A stretch of DNA of 64,000 nucleotides from the NCBI GenBank assembly GCA_029379385.1, contig CM055617.1, positions 1,426,001-1,490,000 on the forward strand, read 5' to 3'. Position 1 is the first letter of the stretch. Each line of letters begins with the position of its first letter. The position numbers were made by a program, and so were the translations under genes. The DNA comes from Quillaja saponaria (Eukaryota; Streptophyta; Magnoliopsida; Fabales; Quillajaceae). The notes under the pieces were generated by a model that was given only the letters and a program-made list of their open reading frames with translations, had not been told where the DNA came from and searched no databases. Positions 25,123 to 37,677 of the stretch are shown piece by piece.

Positions 25123-25435
25123 CTTTCTCTACATTGGTCATTATGGGTTCATAAGTTTCACTTCTGTTTGGAGTCTGTTTGAGAAACCAAGCTTTGCTAT
25201 AAGCTGACGTCACAGTTACCAATTGCATCAGCATGAAGAGAAGGTAGAAAATTAGTAGAATGCTCACGAGAAGAATGCTCTTTCTCTAAATTGGTCATTA
25301 TGGGTTCAAAGTTTCACTTCTGTTTGGAGTCTGTTTGAGAAACCAAGCTTTGCTATAGGCTGACGTCACAGTTACCAATTGCATCAGCATGAAGAGAAGG
25401 TAGAAAATTAGTAGAATGCTCACGAGAAGAATGCT
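25123..25435. repeat. Tandem duplication, 2 x about 157 bp, with TGACGTCA sites
   Basis: Copy 1 is 25123-25279 and copy 2 is 25280-25435; they differ by about four bases and one indel. Each copy begins CTTTCTCTA(C/A)ATTGGTC and ends AGAAGAATGCT. Each has one perfect palindrome, TGACGTCA, at 25205-25212 and 25361-25368, the core bound by many bZIP factors (TGA and C-box type). The array ends about 277 bp upstream of the ATG of the small gene at 25712, so it lies in that gene's proximal promoter. Confidence 0.9.
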
Positions 25436-25711
25436 TCTATTGTTCTTAATCCTACTGCCATATGGCGTCTCTGGTATTTGTCTAGAAAAGTCAGGGAGCA
25501 CTTCCTTTGTTTATTTGGTCTTCCTTAGAGCCTAATTAAACCCGTGAGCATAATGCAGGATAGAGGTTGTTAGCATATATAAATGTTATGCACAGAGCCA
25601 TATCAACAAATCACCTCGCGCTTCAAAACTTTTGAGTTGAATTGAGGAGAAAAAAGAAAAAAAAAGGATCATTTTTGAATTTGTTATTGTGAAAGTCTGC
25701 TGATACATATA

Positions 25712-26131
25712 ATGACGGTTTCACTAGAAGCTTTGGCAATGTCAGGCACAAGTTATGTTGATTGTGCCATTGACGTTGAAGAATGGGAACGCGTGGATTT
25801 CGAGCAGAATCCACCACCCCATTTACTAGTTGAAGAAGAGGAAGACAACTACGACCAAGGATATTTCACAAGGAATTACAAAAATGGCCTTCCTAGCTTG
25901 GTCCCAACCATGTCTTCCATGAGAGACCATGTAGAGGAAGATGGAAGTGAAGATCACTGTCTCACCTTCACAAGTCATCCAAAAGTGGGTTTCTGTAAAG
26001 CAAAGTCTAGGAATAAGAGGACACCAAAGGGTTTCAGGTTATTAGGTTCCATGATGAGAGCAACTGTGACGCTGTCTATGATTATGATCGAATATGGAAA
26101 GAAATTGAGCCTGCAACAATACCAACAATAG
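25712..26131 (+). CDS. Small protein of unknown function, paralogue of the 27926 gene
   Basis: Starts MTVSLEALAMSGTSYVDCAI, then DVEEWERVDFEQNPPPHLL. The pattern (S-[LI]-E-A-L-A-M-[SA]-G-x2-Y-x2-C-x-I-[ND]-[VL]-E-E-W-E ... PPP-[HY]-LL) recurs in the gene at 27926-28210, so the two are paralogues. As a single exon it gives 139 aa, acidic to about residue 90. The last 50 residues (RLLGSMMRATVTLSMIMIEY) look unlike the rest. Another frame, entered through an acceptor TTTCAG ending at 26037, reads VIRFHDESNCD...YDYDRIWKEIEP to a stop at 26137-26139. With donor CAT|GTAGAG at 25930 this gives a 107-nt intron and a 106-aa protein, which I think at least as likely. I recognise no family function. No signal peptide or membrane segment is evident. 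Confidence 0.7.
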   Translation: MTVSLEALAMSGTSYVDCAIDVEEWERVDFEQNPPPHLLVEEEEDNYDQGYFTRNYKNGLPSLVPTMSSMRDHVEEDGSEDHCLTFTSHPKVGFCKAKSRNKRTPKGFRLLGSMMRATVTLSMIMIEYGKKLSLQQYQQ

Positions 26132-27925
26132 GCCAATAGCCAGTGCAGCTCCATCCTGCTAAGATTTTTAAAGATTTCTATTTGCAGAATTTATTTCTTT
26201 TCATTTCATTCCTTCATGTTTTATACATTTTTTAAATTTTTTTGGATTTGGCTGGATAGATGATCATATTACAAGTGGCCTCGGTTGTAGAATGACATTG
26301 TTTTACCTGAGAGATACAGCTCAGAGACACTGTAATTTGTTTGTAAGAATGAAAATTATATGCTTCAACATCAATTTTTTGCAACTATCTTTTCTTGTTC
26401 ACCCAAATTACTTTAAATGCACCACAAATGGAAGGGTAACAAAACAAATACTATGGACTAATATAGAAGTTTTATTCTGATGTACCACAAAAATAATATA
26501 GAAGTTCCATGTATGGATGGTTAATGAGTTGCAACCGGAATTACATGCAGTACACTTCAGTTACAATCAAAAGGAGGACACAAATTTTAGTTTTTTTTTT
26601 TTTTTTTTTTTCTTATGTGGAGATATTATAACTTTTTGGATGAAAATGATAGAAGTGGAATTGTAAGGAAATAAAATTGCAAAATGGACAAAAAGCTACC
26701 TATATATATATATTCAGTTTGTTCTGTTTAAAATATCCCGTAGAGTTAAACATTGTTTTTAGCTCACTTTGCGGGATCCTGGCCAAAAAAAACTCACTTT
26801 GAGAGACTAATTTTTTACTCTTTTTTTTTTTTGTGTTATTTGAGGCACGAACAAAAATAAATAAATAAAATTAAAGATTCATATAACCAACTTGCCTGTA
26901 TGACTACTCTTTTTTACACATCATACTCATTTAACATAAAACTCAGCAGATATTAGTAGTTGATTCTGATTGGTAAAGAAATTATATTGTAAATTTAACA
27001 TACTCAGCATATCATGAAACTGATTGGTTAAGAAATTATATTACAATTTAACATATTTAATATAATGTGCCAACAGACCACTAATATCATAAAAAGAGAA
27101 AGATTTATGAATATAATGCGTAACAAAAAAGCTGTCACATAAACAAGTAGCACAAAAAGAGTTTAGTCTCCCAAATGTAAAGTGAACTGAAGTTCTTAAT
27201 TTACTCTATTCGGTATAACTCATGATATAACTATTAACCAAATTTTCTATCTATTTTTCTTTTTTTACTTGCAAAGTGATTGATTTTTGTAGTTCTAACA
27301 TTAAAATTTTCTCTCCAAAATCATCTTCTCATTTTTGTTTCTCCTCAACAAAAAATATTCCTTGTACAAATAGGACGTTAACAGTTAGTTCTTTAAAATA
27401 TCTTTGGTTTTTAAATTAGTCAAAAAATCACATGGCATGAAGAATGAACTCTAGGATTTCAACGCTTGGATAAAACATGCAACCATAATATTTGGCAGCA
27501 ATTTCTTATGTAAATATCTCTAGTCATAGTCATACAATGAATTGTCCACGAGGTTCAAAACAATGCTTATGAATTACAATATGATCATCACGGGTGCCAC
27601 TTCAGTATTTCAATATCAATCTGTTGAATTCAAAATGCCATCTGACGTGTTCATGTATGCACATAAATTATAACTTGCATGACGTACATGCTGACAGATA
27701 AAATTATTCGTCAGGGAGAGATCACAGTCACAAGACTCACAGATATAACAATGTATATGAAGCCTTGTATGCATCAAAAATCCCGTGAACTGGGTTTTCT
27801 TTAGTAACCCTAAATTGAATATATATAAATAAATGTAAGATCAAATTTTCACTTCAGCATCTTTAACATTTTCTGTGTTCTATTCTATAAATTAAAGGGT
27901 AGAATTGTAGGGATCTACTTGAGCA
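26132..27925. other. Spacer between the two paralogous small genes
   Basis: 1.8 kb, AT-rich, with T runs near 26590-26611. A short imperfect direct repeat of period about 54 bp lies at 26967-27060 (TGATTGGTWAAGAAATTATATT twice). No gene is supported. Confidence 0.5.
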
Positions 27926-28210
27926 ATGTCTATTGAAGCTTTAGCTATGGCAGGCATTGATTATAGAGAATGTGGCATCAATCTGGAAGAGTGGGAGGGT
28001 CAGGAACAGCCTCCACCGTATCTGCTAGATGATCAACAAGATTTGAGCAGTACTGAACTTAACAAGAAGAAGAAGAAGAACAACAAAAGGTTTCCAGCTA
28101 ATGAGGATGAATGGATGAAAGCAAAAATGCGAGAATGGGCCAAAGCTGTTGCTTCCAAGAATGTTACCGTAACTATTTCACTTCAGAAACAAGGCTTGAA
28201 GTGTTTCTAA
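27926..28210 (+). CDS. Small protein of unknown function, paralogue of the 25712 gene
   Basis: 94 aa from ATG at 27926 to TAA at 28210, single exon: MSIEALAMAGIDYRECGINL, then EEWEGQEQPPPYLLDDQQDL. The N-terminal 35 residues match the upstream paralogue closely. The rest is different: a Lys run (NKKKKKNNKR), then EDEWMKAKMREWAKAVASKN and VTVTISLQKQGLKCF. The divergent C-terminus suggests relaxed constraint there, or different exon use in one copy. The shared head with an invariant Y-x2-C, EEWE and PPP-x-LL is the informative part. It lies tail-to-tail with the LRR kinase, stop codons 309 bp apart. Confidence 0.72.
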   Translation: MSIEALAMAGIDYRECGINLEEWEGQEQPPPYLLDDQQDLSSTELNKKKKKNNKRFPANEDEWMKAKMREWAKAVASKNVTVTISLQKQGLKCF

Positions 28211-28519
28211 TTAGCTAATGTAATCTTGGGCTTGTATTACTTTTTGTGTTGCTTCCAAGAATGAACATTTTGCTCAGAGTGAAAATTTTCAGGTTACAGT
28301 ATAGCAGGAGCATATACACAGGGATAGAAACATACAAGAATGACGATCTCATACCAGAAAGCAATATAAAATAAGACACGAAGACCAGAATTTTGTTTTT
28401 TCCTTTCTACAATTGGGATGCAGTAACACTCATATTACTCATAAAGCAAACTTATGAAAACAAATATTAATTCATAACACAAAATGTAATGAATTCAACT
28501 CTAATCCATTACCATTACC
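28211..28519. other. Shared 3' flank of convergent genes
   Basis: 309 bp between the stop codons of the small gene (plus) and the LRR kinase (minus). It must contain both 3' UTRs; no further gene is seen. Confidence 0.6.
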
Positions 28520-31500
28520 TCATCTTCCACCAGACAACTCGATTGCGTCCTGGTTATGAACTGAATCCTCCCCCCAGTAAAATCTTCTCTGCAGGCTCTC
28601 ATACTCTTGCCTGCGAGTAACTTCAACATTTTGCCATTCTTCCCATCTCTCGGCCAGTCCTTCTCCTTCCAGCATTCGAACCACCTCTGACATTGCTGGA
28701 CGCTCATCTGGTGATGCTTGTGTACAAAGTAATGCAACTTGCATCATCATTTCCACCTCTTGGATGTTGTAGCTTTTATTAAGATTGCGATCAACAATTG
28801 CATCTAGCCTTTTTTCCCTCTCTAGTTTCTTGACCTTTAGAAGCAAATGAATATTAAATTACAGGGGGCAACGAGAAAAACTTATCATATATATAAAAAT
28901 TAACTTACAGTTCACTAATGTTTTCTTCTAATTGAGATTATCAAGGTAAAGGGTGACCAAGTGCCAGGCACATATTCCCTCTAATTGGGAACCAGCAACA
29001 GACTTCAACTTAATTCTATTACAATAAGCATTCAAAGGTCCCATTTTAACTAAGTTACTAACTTTAAGAAACCACTGCAAAAGACATACCATTGCCATAT
29101 AGCTTGTGGCCTTCCATTTTACATTAAAATAAAATCATACCATACTCCTCCAAACCTCAGTCAGACATAGTTGAATATTATACTCGTCTTCTATTTAGTA
29201 GTATATTTTCTTCTTAATGATAAGTGAACTAATAACACCAAAGCCAAAGTGATTGCAACCCAAGCACCAGGAGACATAGAAAAGCTCAAAGCATGTTTAC
29301 ACAACACAGAGAGAGGCACAAGAGAGACAGAGAGACAGAGAGACAGAGAGAGGTGCACACAAAGAATCAAGATGCTTATAGCAGGATTATCTCACATGAT
29401 CGAGCAACAAAACATCATCCTCCTCTTCCAACCGTGAAAAGTCAATTGCCCGTTGACCGGTAACAATCTCTAAAAGCATGATTCCGTATCCAAAAACATC
29501 AGTCCTTTCTGAAGATTTCCCGGTGGACAAGTATTCAGGAGCTATGTGGCCCATTGTCCCACGAACTTGAGTTGTCACATTAGTCTTTCTAACATCAACT
29601 AACTTTGCCAGACCAAAGTCACCAACAACTGCTTCAAAATCTTCATCTAGTAATACATTAGCCGCTTTCACATCCCGATGAATAATCTTGGGATTGCAAT
29701 GTTCATGAAGGTACTCTAGTCCACGAGCTGTGCCCAGAGCCACTCTTTTTCTTGTAGGCCAATCCAAAACAGACTCGCCTGGTTTAAACTCTGCATAGGT
29801 ATCCAAAACTACTCAAATACCACTAGAAATGCTGCAAGCTTACAAGAATACATGACAAATCTAGACAAAGGATGCTTTCCAGCTTATGAAGAAATACAGA
29901 GGATATGCACATAGACGGAGAAAGAAACAGCCATACAGGTATCTCTCAGCATCTATCCATAGTTTAATTACCAGCTTTCTAGCATCACCTACTCCCCAAA
30001 AAAGATTTAAAGAGACACTACTGTGAATACATTCTTTTTGACTAGTGAAAATGTGTAAAATTGGCAATTGGGTCAATGGCAGTAAACAATGTTGTCTCTA
30101 GCGGCATCTGAATTTCTACTTGACTTATAGAAAGGTCAAAAAACATCGCATAGTCTCACCAACAAAAAAGCCTGCAAACAGTATTGCATTCAGCAACTTA
30201 TACACTCCTATATGACTAAACAGCTAATACCTCGTAGGCGATATGCAACACTTAAGTTCTGCATGAAGGGATACACCAAGAGGCGTTCTGTTGGAGTAGT
30301 GCAAAATCCAATCAACCGTAGTAGATTCCTATGAACAGCAACACTTATCATCTCAACTTCACGCTGGAAAGCAGTATCTCCTCCAGGACTTTCATAATCT
30401 GTCAACCGTTTCACAGCAACCTTTGTGTTATCAGCAAGCACTCCTTTGTAAACCTTTCCAAAACCTCCCTGTCCAAGAACATTTTTCTCGCAGAAGTTGT
30501 CCGTTGCCAGCTGTAATTCTCTCCACGCAAATCTTTTCAGTTGACCAAATGCAATTCGTCTATCAACTTCACCTGACCGGACAAAAATGAAAAGATAAGT
30601 AAAAGGGAGTTCCATAAGCAATTTCAAAATGAGGCTGAAGTTTACAGAATAGTTAAGTTTTAACCATCCAATCAAAATAATCCAAGAAATTTTGATGTTA
30701 ACAGTGGGACCAGGTTACATCAACAAAAATAAAGCAACATATTAAGGAACCTAAATGATATAGATCCCATCTAAGAGTTTGGGGAGTCACTACTTACTAC
30801 TGCAATCAGATTCTGTTGACCCTGTATAAAATGATAATTACTCCAAAGTATAATGGCAAGGAATTGAGTGCACACATAAGAGACTAACATATCTGAAATT
30901 AAAATTAATCTAATATATAGATAATATTGTTTTATGCCATATATACTCATATTTGGTAACTGATTGTAATATAATCTTTTGGGATAATATTTTGTAACTG
31001 ATTGTATTCCTTTTGGGGTAATAGTTTAAGATCGTTACTGTCAAATGGAACAAACACATTTTGGATCCATGTTCATCTTTTCCTTAATAAAGCTTTGAAC
31101 AAGAAAAGTCTACGGACTTCAAAAGGAACACAAACCTGCAACATCTACGAACACTTCTCGCTTATAGCCTTTGTGTCGAACCTTAAACAAGAAGAATAGC
31201 AGGCCACCAAGAAAAACTAGAACAACTAATCCTCCAATTATTCCAACTATGATGCCAATTTTGGGCTTACGTGACGAACCTGCAGAGAGTTGGAGAAACT
31301 AACATTCAGCTAGTCAAAGAAAGAAAAATTAATTAACAATACCATGTGTAGTAAAGCCACAAAAAATATTTTGAGCAAATAACCTCGATCTGTACTATCA
31401 GACGCACAAGGGTGATTAGGATTTATGCCACAGTTCAACTTATTTCCAGTGAAACTGCAACAGAGAACACAACCAAATCAATTGTGATGCAAAAATAGAT

Positions 31501-33121
31501 TTATATCTTTAACCGGTGCTTTAGGAGTTCACCTAAATAAATATTCTGATCTCCTTACTTGTATTTTGCAACCTGGAATAACCGCTCTGGAATTTCACCA
31601 CTGAGATTATTAGAATCGAGCAGACTGCAAATATAGGTGCAAGAATCTATCAAACACTGAAAAGATGAAAGATAACTCTCAAAATTTGTCAGAGACCATC
31701 ATTTTCAAGCTCAACTCATATATCTAAATTCTGATGGGAAAGAAGAAAAATCATCTCTCTAAATTATAATTCTTTGTCTCATCTCTGTCTCAAAAAATCA
31801 ATCAACATACACATTGATCAAGCTTGGAAGACCTTCAAGTGACTCAGGAATGGTTCCGCTGAGATTGTTTTGACTCAAAGTCCTGCTTGCAGGAATCAAG
31901 ATCACATGGTTAATGTTTGAAAATCAAAATAGATGCCAACAAGGAATCATACGTATTTTGAAAAACTACACAGCAGATAATCATACTCACAAGAACTGAA
32001 GCTTTTTAAGGTTACCAAGGGAAGATGGTATTTCACCAGTTAACCTGTTGTTTTCCAAATCCAATCTGACCAAACTAGTCAAGTTTCCGAACTCTTCTGG
32101 AATCTGACCTGTGATGCTATTTCCTTGCAATGAACTGCATGACAACATATATAACAGTTGCTGGGCTACACTTACGCATTTTTTGTGCATTTATGTCAAT
32201 GGATAGGAATAATTTCACAACAGATGAACTATAGTAATTCAAGTTGCATGGCACTTTTGATTATCATACTACTAATGTGAAGGTGTCAACATAATTACTA
32301 ACGGTGATTGCGTTCATAATTTGGAAACTTACAGTGTAGCAAGAGTTCTGAGAACTCCTACTTTTGGGGTCAAAGATCCATTAAATCCCATCAAGGCCAG
32401 TGAACTGTAAAGAAGCAATACAGAGGATCATCAGAGCATCCACAAGGTATTAAATTAGGCAAGATGAGAATACAAATTCTTGCATGATCCATGAAAACAT
32501 TTGTTGGCAGCATCATCTTAAAAATTTGTTCAAAAGGAAAAAAGAAAAAAAAAAATCAAATGAAAATTTCTTACACTGAAATGACATTATTATTTGGGTC
32601 ACAATAAACACGGGACCAAGTGCATGGGTTAACTTGATTTGCGTTCCAATCTGTCAGTTGGCTGCCTGAAGGATTCAGTGAATTCTTCAATGCAAAAAGC
32701 GCATTTCCTGAAAATTAAACACAGGGAACATTAATCACCTATAGATATAATTTATGAATAATAGAAATGTATGCTTAAGAAATTTCAGGAAAGTAAAACA
32801 GAAAGGCAGATGTATGATATGAAACGAAAACATTCAACCATACCATCTTATCTAAACCTCCGTAATTCTGCTAACACTTGGAAATTAAACAGAACTTGAT
32901 AGTGAAATCTAAAGCTTGCATAAGTGAAGTGCCACTAAAAATCTTCTTATTTTTGGTACAAATTGCTACCAAAAATGAAAAATACACTAAACATAACCTA
33001 CAGATTGTAATTCTGTCTAACTGAATTGAATGCCTGATAGGCATAATGGTGTACCTTGTAAATCACACAGTGCAATAGAATGGAAGCAAGCCAATATCAA
33101 AAGCAAAAAAATCAGGTCCAT
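28520..33121 (-). CDS. LRR receptor-like kinase, LRR-II type (At5g10290/At5g65240-like)
   Basis: Membrane receptor kinase close to the SERK/NIK subfamily. Eleven minus-strand exons: 33121-33055, 32707-32575, 32404-32333, 32134-31991, 31882-31811, 31624-31559, 31454-31384, 31279-31136, 30572-30231, 29790-29396, 28834-28520. All have GT-AG borders and a continuous frame, giving 606 aa (family about 610). In order: signal peptide [23 protein letters not shown]-terminal cap ([16 protein letters not shown]); about five LRRs in 72/144-nt exons; Cys pair ([10 protein letters not shown]); a transmembrane helix ([20 protein letters not shown]); and the kinase. The kinase has [42 protein letters not shown] and [20 protein letters not shown], and ends ...[12 protein letters not shown] and DFG are intact, so it should be active. 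A 5' UTR intron with acceptor near 33205 is possible. Confidence 0.95.
29321..29352. repeat. (GAGACAGA)n short tandem repeat in an intron
   Basis: About four units of an 8-bp purine-rich repeat, AGAGACAG, inside the last intron of the LRR kinase gene. Confidence 0.85.
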
Positions 33122-34232
33122 TGTCCAATATCACTTTCAGGCTTTCAGCCATTGATGCAATGAAACCTGTGATAATTGATCAATGCGCGAATGATGCCCA
33201 TCTCTACAAAACAAAGGAGCATACAAATGTAAAAGCTGAAGATGGGTAGTAATTAGTAATCAGCATATAAGACAAACAATTTAGAGATAAGTGAAGCATG
33301 GGATTGAAAGAGATCTATTATGATCTGAGAAACTAAATCATCATTCCGAGCAAGTCTCAAGCATAGAAGATGAGCACACATAGACAGTCCATATTGCATA
33401 AAGGTCATTTCAGCTGCATAACTTTGGGGTTAATTGGGAATCCTCTCTGAGGGGAATGCTACTACCATTTAATATGCATATTCCATGAAAAGGGTATATT
33501 CTTGTCACTAACTAATTTGCAAACTAGTACCACTGTGTTCAAAAAAAGAACACAAAACCTTATCTTGTTATCTTATATGTATTTTGGGAGAAACAATTAA
33601 ATGAAATAGTTGCAGCTTGCTTAACTCATGAAAAATTTCTATGTGGGATCCTGAATTGAACTTATGAGTCCAAATATCTAGTACACAACATAAATATGCA
33701 AAACAATAATCCAAATTAGGCAATCGCCAAGACCCAGAACGAGAATCCTGCATAACAAATTCTAACATATAAAAAGAATCACAATAAAGAAAGAAAAAAA
33801 ACAATCTTTTTAAATGGATTCAATACCAAAAAGACTAGCTTGAAAAAAAAAAAAAGAGGAAACACAGAAATGAATTGAAAGTTGAAAGCAGCAGAAGAAA
33901 AAGTACATGTTGAGAAATAAGATCGATGAAGAAGATAAAGGGCGTATGTTCCAGGAGATCAGTGACTAAAGAACAGACTGTAAGAAGCAAATGAACTTTT
34001 AGGGCTTATTGAGAAGATTTTGATGGAGCTTACATAGCTGGCTGGCTGGCTACCCGAAAGAAATGATGGTTACAGCAAATTTCAAACAGAAGCTTCTGCC
34101 TTTTTCCTTTTTATTTTATTTTTTTACTTCTTTTATCTCTTTTGCGTTGTAAATTTTGAGATTTAAAATATAGAAAAGAGAACCAGCCAATTATTACATA
34201 CTCTCCCTGCGTTGACTGGACTCACCTCTGAC
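33122..34232. other. 5' leader and promoter region of the LRR kinase
   Basis: On the minus strand this holds the kinase 5' flank. A mixed-composition, CT/GA-rich stretch at about 33900-34080 may be the first, non-coding exon. An acceptor-like GTTTTGTAG ending near 33205 would join it to the leader. No separate gene is seen. Confidence 0.45.
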
Positions 34233-34606
34233 TAGGAGTGTCAACGAGCCGAGCTTTGCCAAAGCTCGACTCGGCTCGTTAAGGGCTCGTAAAATTTTTT
34301 AAAAATTTTAAAAATATTTTGTAAGCAAAAATTAAGTAACAATTTGTGTTAGTTTTGTTGTATATAAATATATTTATTATAAATGTATATATAAATAATA
34401 AAAAAATTATTAAATAATATTAAACGAGCTAGCTCACGAGCTCACAAGCCGAGCTTTGGAAAGATTGAGCTCGGCTCGTTTTACTAAACGAGCTTAAAAT
34501 AAAGCTCAAGATCGGCTCGTTTTCTAAACGAGCCGAGCTTGATCTGAGCTCTTAACGAGTAGCTCACGAGCTGTTCACGAGCTAGCTCGACTCATTGTCA
34601 CCCCTA
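34233..34606. mobile_element. hAT-type MITE, 374 bp, with perfect 8-bp target duplication
   Basis: The ends are TAGGAGTGTCAACGAGCCGAGC (left) and, inverted, TAGGGGTGACAATGAGTCGAGC (right): imperfect terminal inverted repeats of the hAT kind. The flanks CCTCTGAC (34225-34232 and 34607-34614) are an exact 8-bp target duplication. Many subterminal copies of GGCTCGTT/AACGAGCC and AGCTC motifs in both orientations surround an AT-rich centre. There is no coding capacity, so it was mobilised in trans. Confidence 0.93.
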
Positions 34607-36488
34607 CCTCTGACTAGTGGCTCTGCCTACGACTGAAGAGCTCTATCCTTTTAGCCAAAAAAAAAGAGCTCTATCCAATTTCCTATTGGTCTGCTCAGCT
34701 CTACCGCTAGAGATTGAACATCTTTTTTTTTTTTCTTTCTCAATATTTTTCCGATTTTTCGATTTTCAAATATTAATTTCTAGACTATTTTTCGAACTCT
34801 ATATTGACTAAAAAGACACTCTCAAAAATTACTTAATTCAAGATTTAAATTTATGATCTTGTCAAAATATAGTTTACTTAGCATTATACACAACCCTTGT
34901 ATTATTCAATCATTACTAGTAATTGCACTTTAAATCATAGACTATCACCAATTTTTTAATAATTTTCATAAACTATCAAATTAGATCCATAACTCATTTA
35001 TTTAAATTATTTTTAATAATATAAATTATACTATTTCAGATATTTTTTTCCAAATTTACACACCTTTTGTTTATTGTCTTCATTGGATTTATAATTGTTA
35101 CCAGATAACTAATTATTTAATATGCTCTAAAGTCCAATAATTTATATTTTTTAAATGATAGCATATGGGATTTAGTCTATTTTTAAGAGAAAGAGAAATG
35201 GAATTATATATGGTAAGTTAATTTTATTATAAATTTATTTTGTCCATACCACTCAGAACTTGAAACACCTAATTTTTTTAGTCAAGTGTTAGTTGAACTA
35301 TTTAACTTTATAAACTATTAACTCACGCTGACAATGGTATTTTATGAATTTACCCTTAAAACACTTATTTAATATCAATAGTAGTGTATGCAAGGCTATA
35401 TTAATTATGGGTATTCAATTATTGGACGAATTTAATTAATTAAAATTAAATATTAAAAAATTAAAAGTTGAAAATAATTCAGTATTGCTAAACAAGATAA
35501 AAAAACACAATTATGATTGAAAAATTAAAAGCATTTGGGTGTCTAAGATTATTGAAATTATCTTAATGGAACAATATAATAATTAAAAGCTTTAACTTGT
35601 CACCTAACACCCATAATTCATTTAATTTTTTTTAATCATAATTGTTTTTTAATGTGTGTAACAATATTGTTTTTTTTTTAAATTATATTTATTATAGTGT
35701 AAGCACCTGTTAAAAAAAATTTATTCTTTTTTAATTTCAACTAATTAGATCTGTCAACTAATTATACAGAGCAGCCACTGATTACCATATTGGATTAGTA
35801 ATTGCATATGGAGCTATTCTCTTTAATGGACTGTTCATGCACACCTCTTCACGAGTCCAAGTCAAAGGGACAACGCATAATGTGCCTACACCGCAGTTAA
35901 TTAAGGTAGGAATTTTTCAAATGGGCTATCTATAATAGGTAGGATTACAATTGGAGTTAAAATTAAGATTAAGGTGATAAATATAAATTTTTTGTATTAT
36001 TAATTATAATAATTGACCATGATTTCAGTACTGCTTAATAAATAATATTTTATTTTTAAAATATTTTAAATTTTAAAATTTATATTTATTATATCTTATC
36101 AAATATATTTTAGAAACTAGTTCAAAAAACTCATTAAGTTAATGCCCTGTTACAGCACTAATCACATACTCTAATAATATGCATTGCTTATTGGTTTAGG
36201 TGATAAAATTATTTTATGTTATTATTAAATATTTTGATCGAATATCTTCTCCATCTAAAATAAAATATGGCTATCTCCAGTTAAACTCAATAAGCCTCCT
36301 CGCACAAAAACAAAATTTGTATTGTTTTTCTTCTCAAAAAAAACAAATGTAGGTCACCTTCAAGATACAAATTCTCAATTAGTCATTTACACTTTGTACA
36401 GGGACATCAAGCGATGGACATTCCAACAACCTTTTCATTATAAGATTTCAAATTGTTTTATTTTATTTATTTTTATAAGTAAATAGAG

Positions 36489-36491
<3 letters not shown>

Positions 36492-36525
<34 letters not shown>
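36492..36525. repeat. (TA)n microsatellite
   Basis: About 17 uninterrupted TA units. Confidence 0.95.
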
Positions 36526-36526
<1 letters not shown>

Positions 36527-37677
36527 CTCATATAACATTACCATAATCTCAATAATTATTTATTTAAAAAAACTCTCCTTACTCTATGTCAAATTAAATC
36601 TTAAAATTTTTACTAAAATAATTAAAATCATTCGTGATGATATAAATTTACTATTATCTGTAAATTGCTATAAAAAATATTTAAATTCTCAATCTTGAAT
36701 ATTTTAGAGTTCTTTTATCATTAAATTAGGTCATCAATATCACTTTTTATATCTATTTGCAATTTCACCCTATGACTTGTCATGAGTCATTAAATGTTTG
36801 TAAATATCTTGCGGCATCAATCTCTAATCCATGAGCATTATTAGCCAACCAATATGCAACTTCATTGCCTTCACAAAATGTGTGATAAAAGCTTGACACA
36901 CCATTCTCTAGTCAAGAAGCCTTTAATTCCAAAAACTAGTTCACAAGTTGAGCCTAACTAAATAAGTACAAGATTAAAAATATATTTCTTTGAGTCATTT
37001 TTCTTTGTCTAAGAGGAATAACTAATAAAAAATAAAAAATCTTTATTTAAAAAAAAAGAAGAAGCATTTTGGTGCAAACCAAATTTTTTTTTTAATTATA
37101 TAATTATAATACATTTTAGCTTACTAAAAATTAGTATTATGAACCCAACGAAATTTGTCCCGTAGTCAATAGTATGTACAAATTAAATTAAAATAAGCAA
37201 TTTATAGAACAAAATTCATATTTTTGTAAAAATCTTTTCTCTCAGTTAACTTTGATGATACCCTTATTGTTTCCAATAACACATTATGTAACTGAAATAT
37301 TTGTTCTTATTAGCACAAGGCCTCAAGCATTTAACCTTTTTAGGATATCAGCCATGTCTGTGATCTAGAGCAGTCTCACAAAAAATTAGTTACAAAATTG
37401 TTGTGAATTTCGAAAATAGTGATCTATCATAAATCAGATCCATTTATTTAAGAGGATTTAAATAGAAAATTTGTAATATTTATGTAGTTATTGACCGTGA
37501 TTTTAGTAATATTTAATTTCAAGTTACTGCAATGACAATTTAAAAAAATTATATTTATTGTATCTTAACAATTTTTTTTGTTTTTAAAACCGGTACCTAA
37601 GCACACTTGTTAAACTGTAATAAATATAATTTTTAAAATAAAAATAACAATTTATGCATTATTTAAATAACATTGAA

